From assembly GCF_029945885.1 (NCBI RefSeq), contig NZ_JAQSDK010000035.1, forward strand, positions 56,949 through 120,948: 64,000 bases of DNA. The letters are read 5' to 3'. The notes below the pieces were generated by a model. It was not told where the DNA came from and did not search any database. It saw nothing but the letters and a program-made list of their open reading frames with translations. This DNA is from Brevundimonas sp. GTDB taxonomy: Bacteria > Pseudomonadota > Alphaproteobacteria > Caulobacterales > Caulobacteraceae. Positions 1 through 8,603 of the stretch are shown here, piece after piece. How positions within the stretch are numbered: the stretch's first letter is position 1; the number at the start of each line of letters is the position of its first letter. The position numbers and the translations under genes were made by a program.

Positions 1-924
1 CAGAGCGCCTATCTGATCACCGTGCCGGAGTTGCGCAGCGGAACCTACCGGGACTGGCCGGACGCGGAAAGCACCGGCGTGTCGCTGGCGCATGCGCTCG
101 GGGCAAGGAATCCTGCGGCCCTGCGGGCGATGAGCGCAGAGGCCATCATCGAGGGCACCGCGCGGACAGCCTATTTTCCGCTCGGCAATATCGACGGGCA
201 CACCCTGCCGCACCAACTGATCGACGTGTTTGATCGCGGTGAGCAGGCTCCCGTGCCGATCCTGGCCGGGTTCAACGAGGGCGAGATCCGTTCGCTTCGG
301 TTCCTGCTTCCGCCCGCACCGGCGGACGCGGAAACCTATACCCGCGAGATCCGGGCGCGTTACGGCGATCTCGCAGACGCCTTCCTGAATCGCTATCCGC
401 CCGAGACCATGGGTGAGAGCATGCTGGAGACGACGCGCGACGCCATGTACGGCTGGACCGCAGAGCGGATGGTCGCAAGCCAGACGGCCATCGGTGAACC
501 CTCGTTCCTGTACTATTTCGACCATGGCTATCCGGCAGCCGACGACGGCGGCTTCCGCGCTTTTCACGCCTCGGAGATTCCGTTCGTCTTTGGTACGACG
601 GGCTCGACCCCGGCCTACTGGCCCGCCGTGCCCGACACGGCATCGGAGCGGCACCTGTCCGACGCCATGCTGAGCTACTGGGCGACGTTCGCGCACGACG
701 GCACGCCCCACGCACGCGGGGAGGCGGTGTGGCCACCCTATGGTCCGGATCGCGCCTATATGGCGTTTGAAGAGGTGCCGCGTCTGCACAATGGCCCGCC
801 GAACCGGTTCGCCCTTCATGAAGCGGTGGTTTGCAGGCGGCGCGGCCAGGGCGGCGTCGCATGGCATTGGAACGTCGGCCTGATATCCCCGCCGTTGCCG
901 CGCAGGTCTGCCGGATGTGACTGA
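1..924 (+). CDS. Carboxylesterase type B family protein, C-terminal part (5' end outside window)
   Basis: ORF open at the window edge; C-terminal carboxylesterase-like text (GFNEGE, FHASEIPFVFG, WPPYGPDRAYMAFEEVPRLHNGPPNRFALHE); nucleophile-elbow region not in window. Confidence 0.75.
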   Translation, partial: QSAYLITVPELRSGTYRDWPDAESTGVSLAHALGARNPAALRAMSAEAIIEGTARTAYFPLGNIDGHTLPHQLIDVFDRGEQAPVPILAGFNEGEIRSLRFLLPPAPADAETYTREIRARYGDLADAFLNRYPPETMGESMLETTRDAMYGWTAERMVASQTAIGEPSFLYYFDHGYPAADDGGFRAFHASEIPFVFGTTGSTPAYWPAVPDTASERHLSDAMLSYWATFAHDGTPHARGEAVWPPYGPDRAYMAFEEVPRLHNGPPNRFALHEAVVCRRRGQGGVAWHWNVGLISPPLPRRSAGCD

Positions 925-1085
925 TCGAGGCGGGCGAGGCCCACAGTCGAAGGATGGATGGTGTTTCGCAAGATCCCGCTTATGCGCATTTCGTGAACAA
1001 TGCGGGAGCATCGAGCGGGCAGAGTGGTGGGCCGCTTCGCGCCAGACTGATCTTCCCCCCGCAAGAGTGGACGGGGTTAAGCCGC

Positions 1086-1395
1086 TCAGAGTTCGGCCTC
1101 GGCGGGGCTGATATAGCCCGGTGACGCGTGCAGGCGACGGGGATTGTAGAAGCCCTCGATGTATCCGCACAGGTCCCGCCGCGCCTGGTCCCGGGTGGCG
1201 TAGATGCGGTGATGGACACGTTCGGTTTTGAGGGTGGGGAAGAAGCGCTCCATGGGCGCGATGTCCCAGCAGTCGCCCTTGCGGCCCATGGACGGGGTGA
1301 TGCCGCATCGGGCCAGGGCGGAGCAGTAGGCCTCGGCGGTATACTGTTTCCCGCGGTCGGAGTGGTGGATCAGGTCGGGCGCGGGCCACCAGACC
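1086..1395 (-). pseudogene. Truncated IS3-family transposase (OrfB, rve core C-terminal fragment)
   Basis: Minus-strand reading WPAPDLIHHSDRGKQYTAEAYCSALARCGITPSMGRKGDCWDIAPMERFFPTLKTERVHHRIYATRDQARRDLCGYIEGFYNPRRLHASPGYISPAEAEL; N-terminal part missing. Confidence 0.85.
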
Positions 1396-1563
1396 CCGCA
1401 TACCGGCGCGGCATATCAGCCGCTCCACGCGGGATCGACCGATCCGACGGTCATGCCGGTGCTCCAGGTTTGGACTGGCGGAACCCGCTAAACGGACATC
1501 GAGCCCGCGCTCTGTAATCGGAGTTGGGTCTGTTACCGGTACCGAAAATAACCACCCACACAA

Positions 1564-1593
1564 GCTACTGAATTATAACGATAATTCAGTAGC
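1564..1593. terminator. 13-bp perfect inverted repeat with 4-nt loop next to the left att core
   Basis: gctactgaattat-aacg-ataattcagtagc; exact complement checked by eye. Confidence 0.6.
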
Positions 1594-1595
1594 GA

Positions 1596-1609
1596 TGGCG
1601 GAGAGGGTG
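1596..1609. repeat. Left attachment-site core of the island
   Basis: tggcggagagggtg, identical to 15518-15531 (3' end of tRNA-Ser). Confidence 0.85.
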
Positions 1610-1756
1610 TCCGCCTGCATCGAACTCTTTATCGTCGCGACTCGCGGCAAAGCGGCGACTGTCACTTGGCAATACAGGCATTTGGTGGTGCAAGGCGTTG
1701 CATCTCAGTTCCACCCGTCGCAACATCAATGATGGGTGTGGAAATGGGTGTGACCG

Positions 1757-2989
1757 ATGGGGCGCAAGGCAACAGAACTGACGCCGCTTGCCGTAGCGCG
1801 GCTGACGGTTCCCGGCTTCTATTTCGTTGGCGGTGTCGCGGGGTTAGCCCTACAGGTTCTGCCCACGAGCGGACGGACTTGGATTCTGCGCGCGACCATC
1901 GGCGGCCGTCGACGCGACATGGGGTTGGGCGGCTATCCCGATGTCACCCTGGCTGGTGCCAGAGAAGCCGCTCGCCGGGCGCGAGAGTTGATCCGCAACG
2001 GTGAAGACCCCATCGAGCGGGCCAAGGCTGCCAGAAAGGCTCTCGCCGCTGACACGGCGAAGGCTTTCACGTTCAGCGAGGCGGCCGAGGCTTTCATTTC
2101 GGGTCAGAAGGCTGCCTGGCGCAACTCGAAGCATCGAGCCCAGTGGAGCAGCTCTCTCAACGCTTACGTCTATCCGGTCATGGGCAACCTATCGGTCGCT
2201 GACGTCGAGCTTGCGCATGTGAGCAAAGTGCTCGACCCGATCTGGACCACAAAGACGGAAACCGCCAGCCGAGTGCGCGGCCGCATGGAACAGGTGCTGG
2301 ATTGGGCCACCGCTCGAGGATATCGGACCGGCCCAAATCCAGCCCGTTGGCGGGGACACCTCGACAAGCTGCTCCCAAAGCCTTCCAGGGTTTCAAAGCC
2401 TACTCACCACCGCGCGCTACCCACCAAGGAGATCGGCCAGTTCATGGAGCGCCTTCGTGGTGCAGAGGGCATCGGCGCTCGTGCCCTGACCTTCGCCATC
2501 CTCACGGCCGCGCGATCTTGTGAGGTCCGCGGCGCCACTTGGGCCGAAATCGATATGGTTGGTCGGGTTTGGATCGTGCCGGCCTCACGGATGAAGGCCG
2601 GCCGGGAGCATCGCGTGCCGCTTTCGACATTAGCGATGGAGGTGCTTGAAACCCTACCGCGCATCGCTGGCAGCGATCTGGTGTTTCAGGCGCCGCGAGG
2701 CGGCCAGCTATCGGACATGACCCTCTCAGCGGTCCTGCGACGAATGCAGGTGCCCGCCGTGCCGCACGGGTTCCGATCGACCTTCAGGGATTGGGCAGCC
2801 GAGTACACGGCATTCCCGAGCGAGGTGGCTGAAATGGCCTTGGCACACACCGTGGGCAACAAGGTGGAGGCCGCCTATCGGCGTGGTGACTTGTTCGAGA
2901 AGCGCCGTCGGCTGGCAGAGGACTGGGCCGACTTCTGCTCCCGCCCTTTTTCGAGCGGCAGAATCGTGCCGCTGAGGGGGGCTCGATGA
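1757..2989 (+). CDS. P4-type tyrosine recombinase/integrase
   Basis: N-terminal DUF4102-like arm-binding region (GYPDVTLAGAREAARRARELIRNGEDPIERAKAAR); catalytic-domain motifs TAARSCEVRGATWAEID, HRVPLS, PHGFRSTFRDWA, LAHTVGNKVEAAYRRGD. Confidence 0.95.
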   Translation: MGRKATELTPLAVARLTVPGFYFVGGVAGLALQVLPTSGRTWILRATIGGRRRDMGLGGYPDVTLAGAREAARRARELIRNGEDPIERAKAARKALAADTAKAFTFSEAAEAFISGQKAAWRNSKHRAQWSSSLNAYVYPVMGNLSVADVELAHVSKVLDPIWTTKTETASRVRGRMEQVLDWATARGYRTGPNPARWRGHLDKLLPKPSRVSKPTHHRALPTKEIGQFMERLRGAEGIGARALTFAILTAARSCEVRGATWAEIDMVGRVWIVPASRMKAGREHRVPLSTLAMEVLETLPRIAGSDLVFQAPRGGQLSDMTLSAVLRRMQVPAVPHGFRSTFRDWAAEYTAFPSEVAEMALAHTVGNKVEAAYRRGDLFEKRRRLAEDWADFCSRPFSSGRIVPLRGAR

Positions 2990-3621
2990 ACCTGCCTTAC
3001 CACATCAGGTTCATCGTTCAGGCCAACGCGTTCAGCGCCTTTCAGAGCATGGCGGATGCGGAGGAGGGTGACTTGTCCCGGCTCGCGAAAAGAGTCGAGC
3101 GCGGTGCGGTCTTAAGCGATCAGGAACTCGCGTTTATCGCGAGGCATCTGAGAGGCGAGATCAAGAAACCCCGCCATCGTCCAGTGAAGCGCGCAACCCG
3201 GTGGTGCCAGGAGTCCATGGCGGCGATGGTCTACGTGCTCCAACATTTGCGCGGCGGTAAGCAGGACGCCGCGGTGATGGAAGCCGAAAGCCAGTTCAAG
3301 GTCGGCCGCAGCACCATCATGGAAGCATTGGCCATGAAGCGAAGGGATCCTGAGAGGGAACGTCTCTGCGACGAGATGACCAAGAAGGTGGCCGAAGCGG
3401 CCGTGACCGGCATTCCAGATTTGCCGGTGGTCGATGTGCCGCTATCCATACCGGGTGTCACGTTCGACCTCAGTCCAGTTAAGTCCGGCACTTCGTCGAC
3501 CGAGTCACCCGAGACAGGCGCGTCGTTGAGCGACAAGTCTCCTGCCGTCTCAAGCAGGAGCAAAGTTGATGCGAAATCTCCCCGAAACTTCCAGCGAGTT
3601 CCGGTTCGACGACCTTCCTGA
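2986..3621 (+). CDS. Hypothetical protein, translationally coupled to the integrase (ATGA overlap)
   Basis: ORF with ATGA junction at 2986; no recognised family. Confidence 0.6.
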   Translation: MNLPYHIRFIVQANAFSAFQSMADAEEGDLSRLAKRVERGAVLSDQELAFIARHLRGEIKKPRHRPVKRATRWCQESMAAMVYVLQHLRGGKQDAAVMEAESQFKVGRSTIMEALAMKRRDPERERLCDEMTKKVAEAAVTGIPDLPVVDVPLSIPGVTFDLSPVKSGTSSTESPETGASLSDKSPAVSSRSKVDAKSPRNFQRVPVRRPS

Positions 3622-3805
3622 CGCAGCCCATGTCCGGCTGCCGGTGGTCGCGACCCTCTATGCGACCTCCCCGTCAAACGTCTGGCGTTGGGTCAAGCAG
3701 GGTCTCATCCCTGCACCCCGAAAGCTGGGGCCACAGACCACCGTCTGGAACGTCGGCGATCTTCGGAAGGCTCTGGCCACTGGCGGCCAGAGTACTCGGC
3801 CGTGA
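3569..3805 (+). CDS. AlpA/MerR-like small HTH protein (putative excisionase/regulator)
   Basis: RLPVVATLYATSPSNVWRWVKQGLIPAPRKLGPQTTVWNVGDLRKAL. Confidence 0.65.
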   Translation: MRNLPETSSEFRFDDLPDAAHVRLPVVATLYATSPSNVWRWVKQGLIPAPRKLGPQTTVWNVGDLRKALATGGQSTRP

Positions 3806-3861
3806 GGCCCGTAACCATGGCGTCGATCGGGTGCTCCTCAAGCTGGACGCGGTGACCCGGC

Positions 3862-4389
3862 ATGGTCGGCCGTCGCCACGACAAGACCGGCCGCTCGACC
3901 GGGGCGATGGCCGCGTCGCGCTTCGCCAAACAGAACAGGCCTCCGCAGGGCGAGGGGTTTGTCTGGTTTACTCGCCAGATTATGCGAAGTCCGGCGTTCC
4001 GGGCGATGTCTCTGAACGCTCGCAAACTGGTAGACCGCGTGCTGATCGAGCACATGGACCACGGCGGTGCCCAGAACGGCGAACTTATCGTCACCTACGC
4101 CGATCTGGTCGACTGGGGCATTCGCCGGAACAGCATTCCGCCGACAATCGCCGAAGTGGTCGCGCTCGACATCCTGGAGCATCGCCCAGGCCGCCCCTCC
4201 CACATCGCTGGCAAGGGCCATCCGCAAGTTTTCCGGATCTCGTGGTTGCCGACCGCGGATGAGCCACCATCAACGAAATGGTGCGCTTTCAAGACGATTG
4301 AGCAGGCGAACAAGGTCGCGAAGGCGGCGCGGGCCTGCGGGACTGACGCTCGCCACAACGCAAAGCGAGACCCCCCACCCAAGATATAG
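3862..4389 (+). CDS. Winged-helix/replication-initiator-like small protein of integrative elements (function unproven)
   Basis: GFVWFTRQIMRSPAFRAMSLNARKLVDRVLIEHMDHGGAQNGELIVTYADLVDWGIRRNSIPPTIAEVVALDILE resembles proteins found next to alpA/integrases in alphaproteobacteria. Confidence 0.55.
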   Translation: MVGRRHDKTGRSTGAMAASRFAKQNRPPQGEGFVWFTRQIMRSPAFRAMSLNARKLVDRVLIEHMDHGGAQNGELIVTYADLVDWGIRRNSIPPTIAEVVALDILEHRPGRPSHIAGKGHPQVFRISWLPTADEPPSTKWCAFKTIEQANKVAKAARACGTDARHNAKRDPPPKI

Positions 4390-4395
4390 AAGGTA

Positions 4396-4492
4396 GTCTC
4401 GCCAACGACACGGGCTGTACGGTGTCGCGAACGACACCGACCGAGAGGTGATCAGGTCGCTAGCGACACTGCTTCGGTATCGTGAACGACAC
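4396..4492. repeat. Cluster of four related GTGTCG-NNNN-CGACAC-type palindromic repeats
   Basis: gtctcgccaacgacac (4396), gtgtcgcgaacgacac (4422), gtcgctagcgac (4456), gtatcgtgaacgacac (4477). Confidence 0.7.
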
Positions 4493-4965
4493 CGGGGTAT
4501 TCAAATCATTGGTGACGGTGGGCGCGCGCAGGGTGCCACCCCGGGTGCCCTCTGCGGACGGGTTCGGGGACCATTGCGCGGACGCTATAGGTCTCGGTTC
4601 GAAACCCTGCTCCTCCAGCGCTGGGTGAGCGGTGGCGCGGGGGTCCTGCGATCAGCACCAACGAACAAACCGCATCCCACAGCCCCTTTGAACGACCACC
4701 GAGGGGGTTGAATTATTATCGGGCGAGCCGGGAGGGATTCCCAGCATTCGGCGTTCTGTCGCCAACTGTGTCGAGGGGTTGCGAGCGTTCGCAACAGATT
4801 GCGTGTCGTGACGAGCCGCGGCCGAGCGCGCCTCGACTTCCTGCGAGGCTGCGGACCCGCGGCGCGTCGCCTGAGCCAATTGAATGAGAGATTGACCCTC
4901 GACATGGGCTACACGTAGGCGTTGATCTCCGGAGGTCCAACGCTACTGTGGTGTTCGGAGGGGCG

Positions 4966-7590
4966 ATGAATCAGGACAAGGGCAGTGGGGTCTCGCCTCA
5001 GGTCGAGATGTGGATCCGCCAGATCAGGAGTCAGATGGCCGCAGGGCTCCCTCTGCCGGCTGCCGCAAGCGCTGCGCGGCGAGAGCTGGAGCTGCTCCTC
5101 GGCGCGACGCTCGAAAGAGCCCAAGCGGATCAGTGGGCGGCGGCGCAGGAACACATCCGGGAAGGGCTGGAGCGCCCCATCGAATACCTGCGCCCACATT
5201 CGGTTCACAAGCCGCGTCGGCCCGAATGGTATGAGGGCAGCGCGGCCACGGACCTGCACTGGCCATCTCTGAAAGCCTTTCTCCTGCAGCGCCGCCGCTG
5301 GTCCGCGTCCACGGTGGACGGCATCGAAGACACCTCGGCCGAGGTGACCGGCATGCTCGAGGATCCCTCACTGGCCTCCTTTTCCGGCCGTGGCCTTGTC
5401 GTCGGTCATGTTCAGAGCGGCAAGACGGCGAACATGACCGCGGTCATCGCGCGTGCAGCGGACGCGGGCTATCGGTTTGTAGTCATCCTGTCGGGTCTGA
5501 CGAACGCCCTGCGCCGCCAGACCCAGTCCCGCTTAGTCAGCGATCTCATAGCCCGAAATCCGGAGCTCTGGCACCTTCACACGACTGTGGAGGATGACGG
5601 CGACTTCCAGACACCCCCCAACCGCTGGTTCTCCAGCATGGATCCGATCCAAGTCGCGGTGATCAAGAAGAACGTCACCCCGCTTCGTCGACTGATCACG
5701 GCGATTGAACGGACCAGCGAGACCCTCCGGGCGAGGATGCCGGTCCTGGTCATCGATGACGAATGCGATCAGGCGAGCGTCAACTCGAGCGGCAGCGCCT
5801 TCGACAGCACCGCCATCAACGAGGCCATTCGCACTCTGATCGCCCGCCTTCCGCGGGTCCAATATGTCGGCTATACGGCGACCCCCTTCGCCAACGTTCT
5901 GATCAACCCCCATACGGCAGAGGGAGCGCTGGACGACCTCTATCCGAGGGACTTCGTCACGGCCCTGCCCGCCTCTGACGAGTATTTCGGGACCGAGGCG
6001 CTCTTCGGTCGACCGCCGAACGACGCAGACGCCGAACAGCTCGAGGAGCAGGGGCTGGATATGATCCGGGAGGTCCCGGCCGCCGACGCGGCGGCGGTGC
6101 GCCCGGCCTCGAGGGCGCGCGCCGGCTTCTCCCCGACCGTGCCGCCCTCTCTCGAAGAGGCGCTCAGGTGGTTCGTGCTCTCCTCGAGCGCCAGGCTGGC
6201 GCGTGGTCAGGAGGGCCAGCATTTCAGCATGCTGATCCACACGACCGTCTATACCGACGCCCACGAACGGATCGCAGCGCTGATCCGCGAATGGAAGGCG
6301 GGCATCGAAGCGACGCTCACCCAGATCGAACCCGAGCTGGAGGCGCTCTGGGTCAGCGAGGCGGCTCGGGTGGACGGCAGGCGGTGGGGTCTGGATCCCC
6401 TGCCTTGGTCCTCTGTCCAGCCCTTCGTCAGAAGGCTCGTCGAGGAGCTCGAGATCATCGTGGAAAATAGCATCAGCGAGAGCCGGCTCGATTTCGGCCG
6501 GGGCACGCCGTGCCGCTACATCGTGGTCGGCGGCTCCGTGCTCGCGCGCGGGCTGACGATCGAGGGGCTGTCGGTAAGCTATTTTGTCCGCAGCTCGAGC
6601 CAGTACGACACCCTGCTCCAGATGGGGCGCTGGTTCGGCTACAGGCCCGGGTACCAGGATCTGCCCCGTATCTGGATGACGGCGGATCTTGCCGGCGCGT
6701 TCCGGGATCTTGCCCAGGTGGAGGCCGAGATCCGGCAGGACATCGCAGAGTATGCGCGGCGCGACCTCACCCCAATGGACCTTGCGGTTCGCATCCGCCA
6801 GATACCGGGAATGTCGATCACCTCGGCGGCCAAGATGATCGCTTCGGAGACCTGCGATGTCAGCTTCTCGGGCGAACACCTGCAGACCATCCGCTTCGCG
6901 AGCGACGATCTTGATCAGCTGAACCGGAACTGGGCGGCGGGCGCAGGTCTGCTCGACCGGATCTCCCAGGCTCGGGACGTCGAGACCGTCGCAAGGGGAC
7001 GACTTATCCGCGGGGCACCGCTCGATGCCGTCGCGGACTTCCTCGAGACCTACTCAGCCTCCAGTCGCGACGCCTTCGGAGCTCCCCTGATGGAGTGGAT
7101 CGCACGCGAGGCGGAAACCGGCCCGGCGTTCCGGACGTGGAATGTGGGCCTGATCGAGCCGGCGAAGGGCAGCCCGTCCATGGGCGCGCTCGGCACCATG
7201 GGACCGGTCCGCACGGTCCGGCGCGCGCGCCTGTCGGCGCGCCGGGGCGATGGTCTGGCCGACATCAAGGCGCTCATGTCCCGCCGCGACGTCCTGTTCG
7301 ACGTCGAAGGCAACACGGGTCCGGACGACTGGGCAGCCCTCAAGCGATACCGACAGAATGTCCTCGGCGACGAGATCCCCCTGCTTTTGCTCTACGCCAT
7401 CGAGGCGAGATCCGAGCCGACGCCGGGAACGACCTATCGCGCCCCCCTGGACGCGGCGACCGATGTGCTTGCGATCGGACTTGTCCTGCCCGACAGGGGC
7501 CAGCGCCGCAGCTTTGTCAGGGTCACCCTAGACCGTGAGGATGCCGACGAGGGCGAGGACCTGATGGCCGATATCGGCGGACTCCAGTGA
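4966..7590 (+). CDS. Z1 domain-containing SF2 helicase-like ATPase
   Basis: GHVQSGKTANMTAVIARAADAGYRFVVILSGLTNALRRQT; VLVIDDECDQASVN; YVGYTATPFANVLINP; GGSVLARGLTIEGLSVSYFVRSSSQYDTLLQMGRWFGYRPGY; RBS-like ggagggg before ATG 4966. Confidence 0.93.
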   Translation: MNQDKGSGVSPQVEMWIRQIRSQMAAGLPLPAAASAARRELELLLGATLERAQADQWAAAQEHIREGLERPIEYLRPHSVHKPRRPEWYEGSAATDLHWPSLKAFLLQRRRWSASTVDGIEDTSAEVTGMLEDPSLASFSGRGLVVGHVQSGKTANMTAVIARAADAGYRFVVILSGLTNALRRQTQSRLVSDLIARNPELWHLHTTVEDDGDFQTPPNRWFSSMDPIQVAVIKKNVTPLRRLITAIERTSETLRARMPVLVIDDECDQASVNSSGSAFDSTAINEAIRTLIARLPRVQYVGYTATPFANVLINPHTAEGALDDLYPRDFVTALPASDEYFGTEALFGRPPNDADAEQLEEQGLDMIREVPAADAAAVRPASRARAGFSPTVPPSLEEALRWFVLSSSARLARGQEGQHFSMLIHTTVYTDAHERIAALIREWKAGIEATLTQIEPELEALWVSEAARVDGRRWGLDPLPWSSVQPFVRRLVEELEIIVENSISESRLDFGRGTPCRYIVVGGSVLARGLTIEGLSVSYFVRSSSQYDTLLQMGRWFGYRPGYQDLPRIWMTADLAGAFRDLAQVEAEIRQDIAEYARRDLTPMDLAVRIRQIPGMSITSAAKMIASETCDVSFSGEHLQTIRFASDDLDQLNRNWAAGAGLLDRISQARDVETVARGRLIRGAPLDAVADFLETYSASSRDAFGAPLMEWIAREAETGPAFRTWNVGLIEPAKGSPSMGALGTMGPVRTVRRARLSARRGDGLADIKALMSRRDVLFDVEGNTGPDDWAALKRYRQNVLGDEIPLLLLYAIEARSEPTPGTTYRAPLDAATDVLAIGLVLPDRGQRRSFVRVTLDREDADEGEDLMADIGGLQ

Positions 7591-8603
7591 CGGCCTTCTC
7601 GATGTCGGAGGACTGGGCGCGGCTGAGGCGCGCGGGCCAGGACGCCGCGAGCGGCCTGCTCGGCCTCGCGTCGATGGAACTGGAGGCGCGTGCACCGGCA
7701 GGACGGCTGCGGCTGGCTGTGGGTCCGGCGGGTGAGCTTCTCCTGCTGGCTCCGGTCTCCGCCGCGTCCCCGCCCGGGGCGCTCCCGACCGCCGACGGCC
7801 TGCAGGTCGGCGAGGTCACGCTGCGTAGCGACGGCCGCTCGCAGCGGTTCCTGCAGCTCGCCTGCAGCGAACCCTCGCTAGAGGGCGTCTTCACGGACGT
7901 GGTGACCCAAGTTACGGCCCGCGTGGCCGACGGCGCTGCCCCGCTCGAGGCTATCGAGAGCACCATGCGCGACTATCGCGCCCTTCTGCGCAGGGCACCG
8001 GACCCGTCGCTGGACGAGGGACGGCTGATCGGCCTGCTGGGAGAGCTCCGCATCCTTGTGCGTATGCTCCAGACCCGTCCTGACGCTTGGCGCGCTTGGG
8101 CCCCACTGGCGGGTCGGCATGACTTCCGGGCCGGAGATCTCGCCCTTGAGGTCAAGACCACGCTCAGGTCGCAGGGGCGACGGGTCACGATCTCGTCGCT
8201 CGAGCAGCTTCAGGCGCCGGAGGGCGGGACTCTCGGACTGAACCTGCAGGTTCTCGAACGCGACATGAACGGCACTCTCTGCCTGTCGGCGCTCGGTCAC
8301 CAGGCGCTGGCCTTGGCCGGCGGCGCATCGGAGCTGGAGGTCCTGTTTGGCGAGTGCGGCTGGCGGCCGGACGCCTCGGAGACCGAACCGCGCTTTTCGC
8401 TCTATGTGGAAGAGACCTATGTGCTCGGCCCCGGCTTCCCTCAACTGACGCCGGGCTCTCTTCTAGAGGGAAGGCTACCCGCGGGCGTGTCGGGCGTCAC
8501 CTATGGCCTCGACCTTTCGACGGCCTCAGCCTTCCTTGTCGCCGAGGACCGGGCGCGTGCACTCGAGGAGGATCTGGCCCGTGCCCCTGCACCTCTTCGC
8601 TGA
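7587..8603 (+). CDS. PD-(D/E)XK motif (DUF4420-like) nuclease
   Basis: GTGA overlap with Z1 gene; GLLGELRILVRML...HDFRAGDLALEVKTTLRSQGRRVTISSLEQLQ. Confidence 0.82.
   Translation: MTAFSMSEDWARLRRAGQDAASGLLGLASMELEARAPAGRLRLAVGPAGELLLLAPVSAASPPGALPTADGLQVGEVTLRSDGRSQRFLQLACSEPSLEGVFTDVVTQVTARVADGAAPLEAIESTMRDYRALLRRAPDPSLDEGRLIGLLGELRILVRMLQTRPDAWRAWAPLAGRHDFRAGDLALEVKTTLRSQGRRVTISSLEQLQAPEGGTLGLNLQVLERDMNGTLCLSALGHQALALAGGASELEVLFGECGWRPDASETEPRFSLYVEETYVLGPGFPQLTPGSLLEGRLPAGVSGVTYGLDLSTASAFLVAEDRARALEEDLARAPAPLR

Noticed and set aside
4590-4625. tRNA-3'-end-like text (ggttcgaaaccctgctcctcca) suggesting a second att or tRNA fragment
   Set aside because: T-stem does not pair (CTCGG versus CCCTG) and no remaining cloverleaf or repeat partner was found; left as chance resemblance.
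5533-6879. 448-aa minus-strand ORF inside the defence operon
   Set aside because: Antisense to the Z1 gene, whose motifs are unambiguous.
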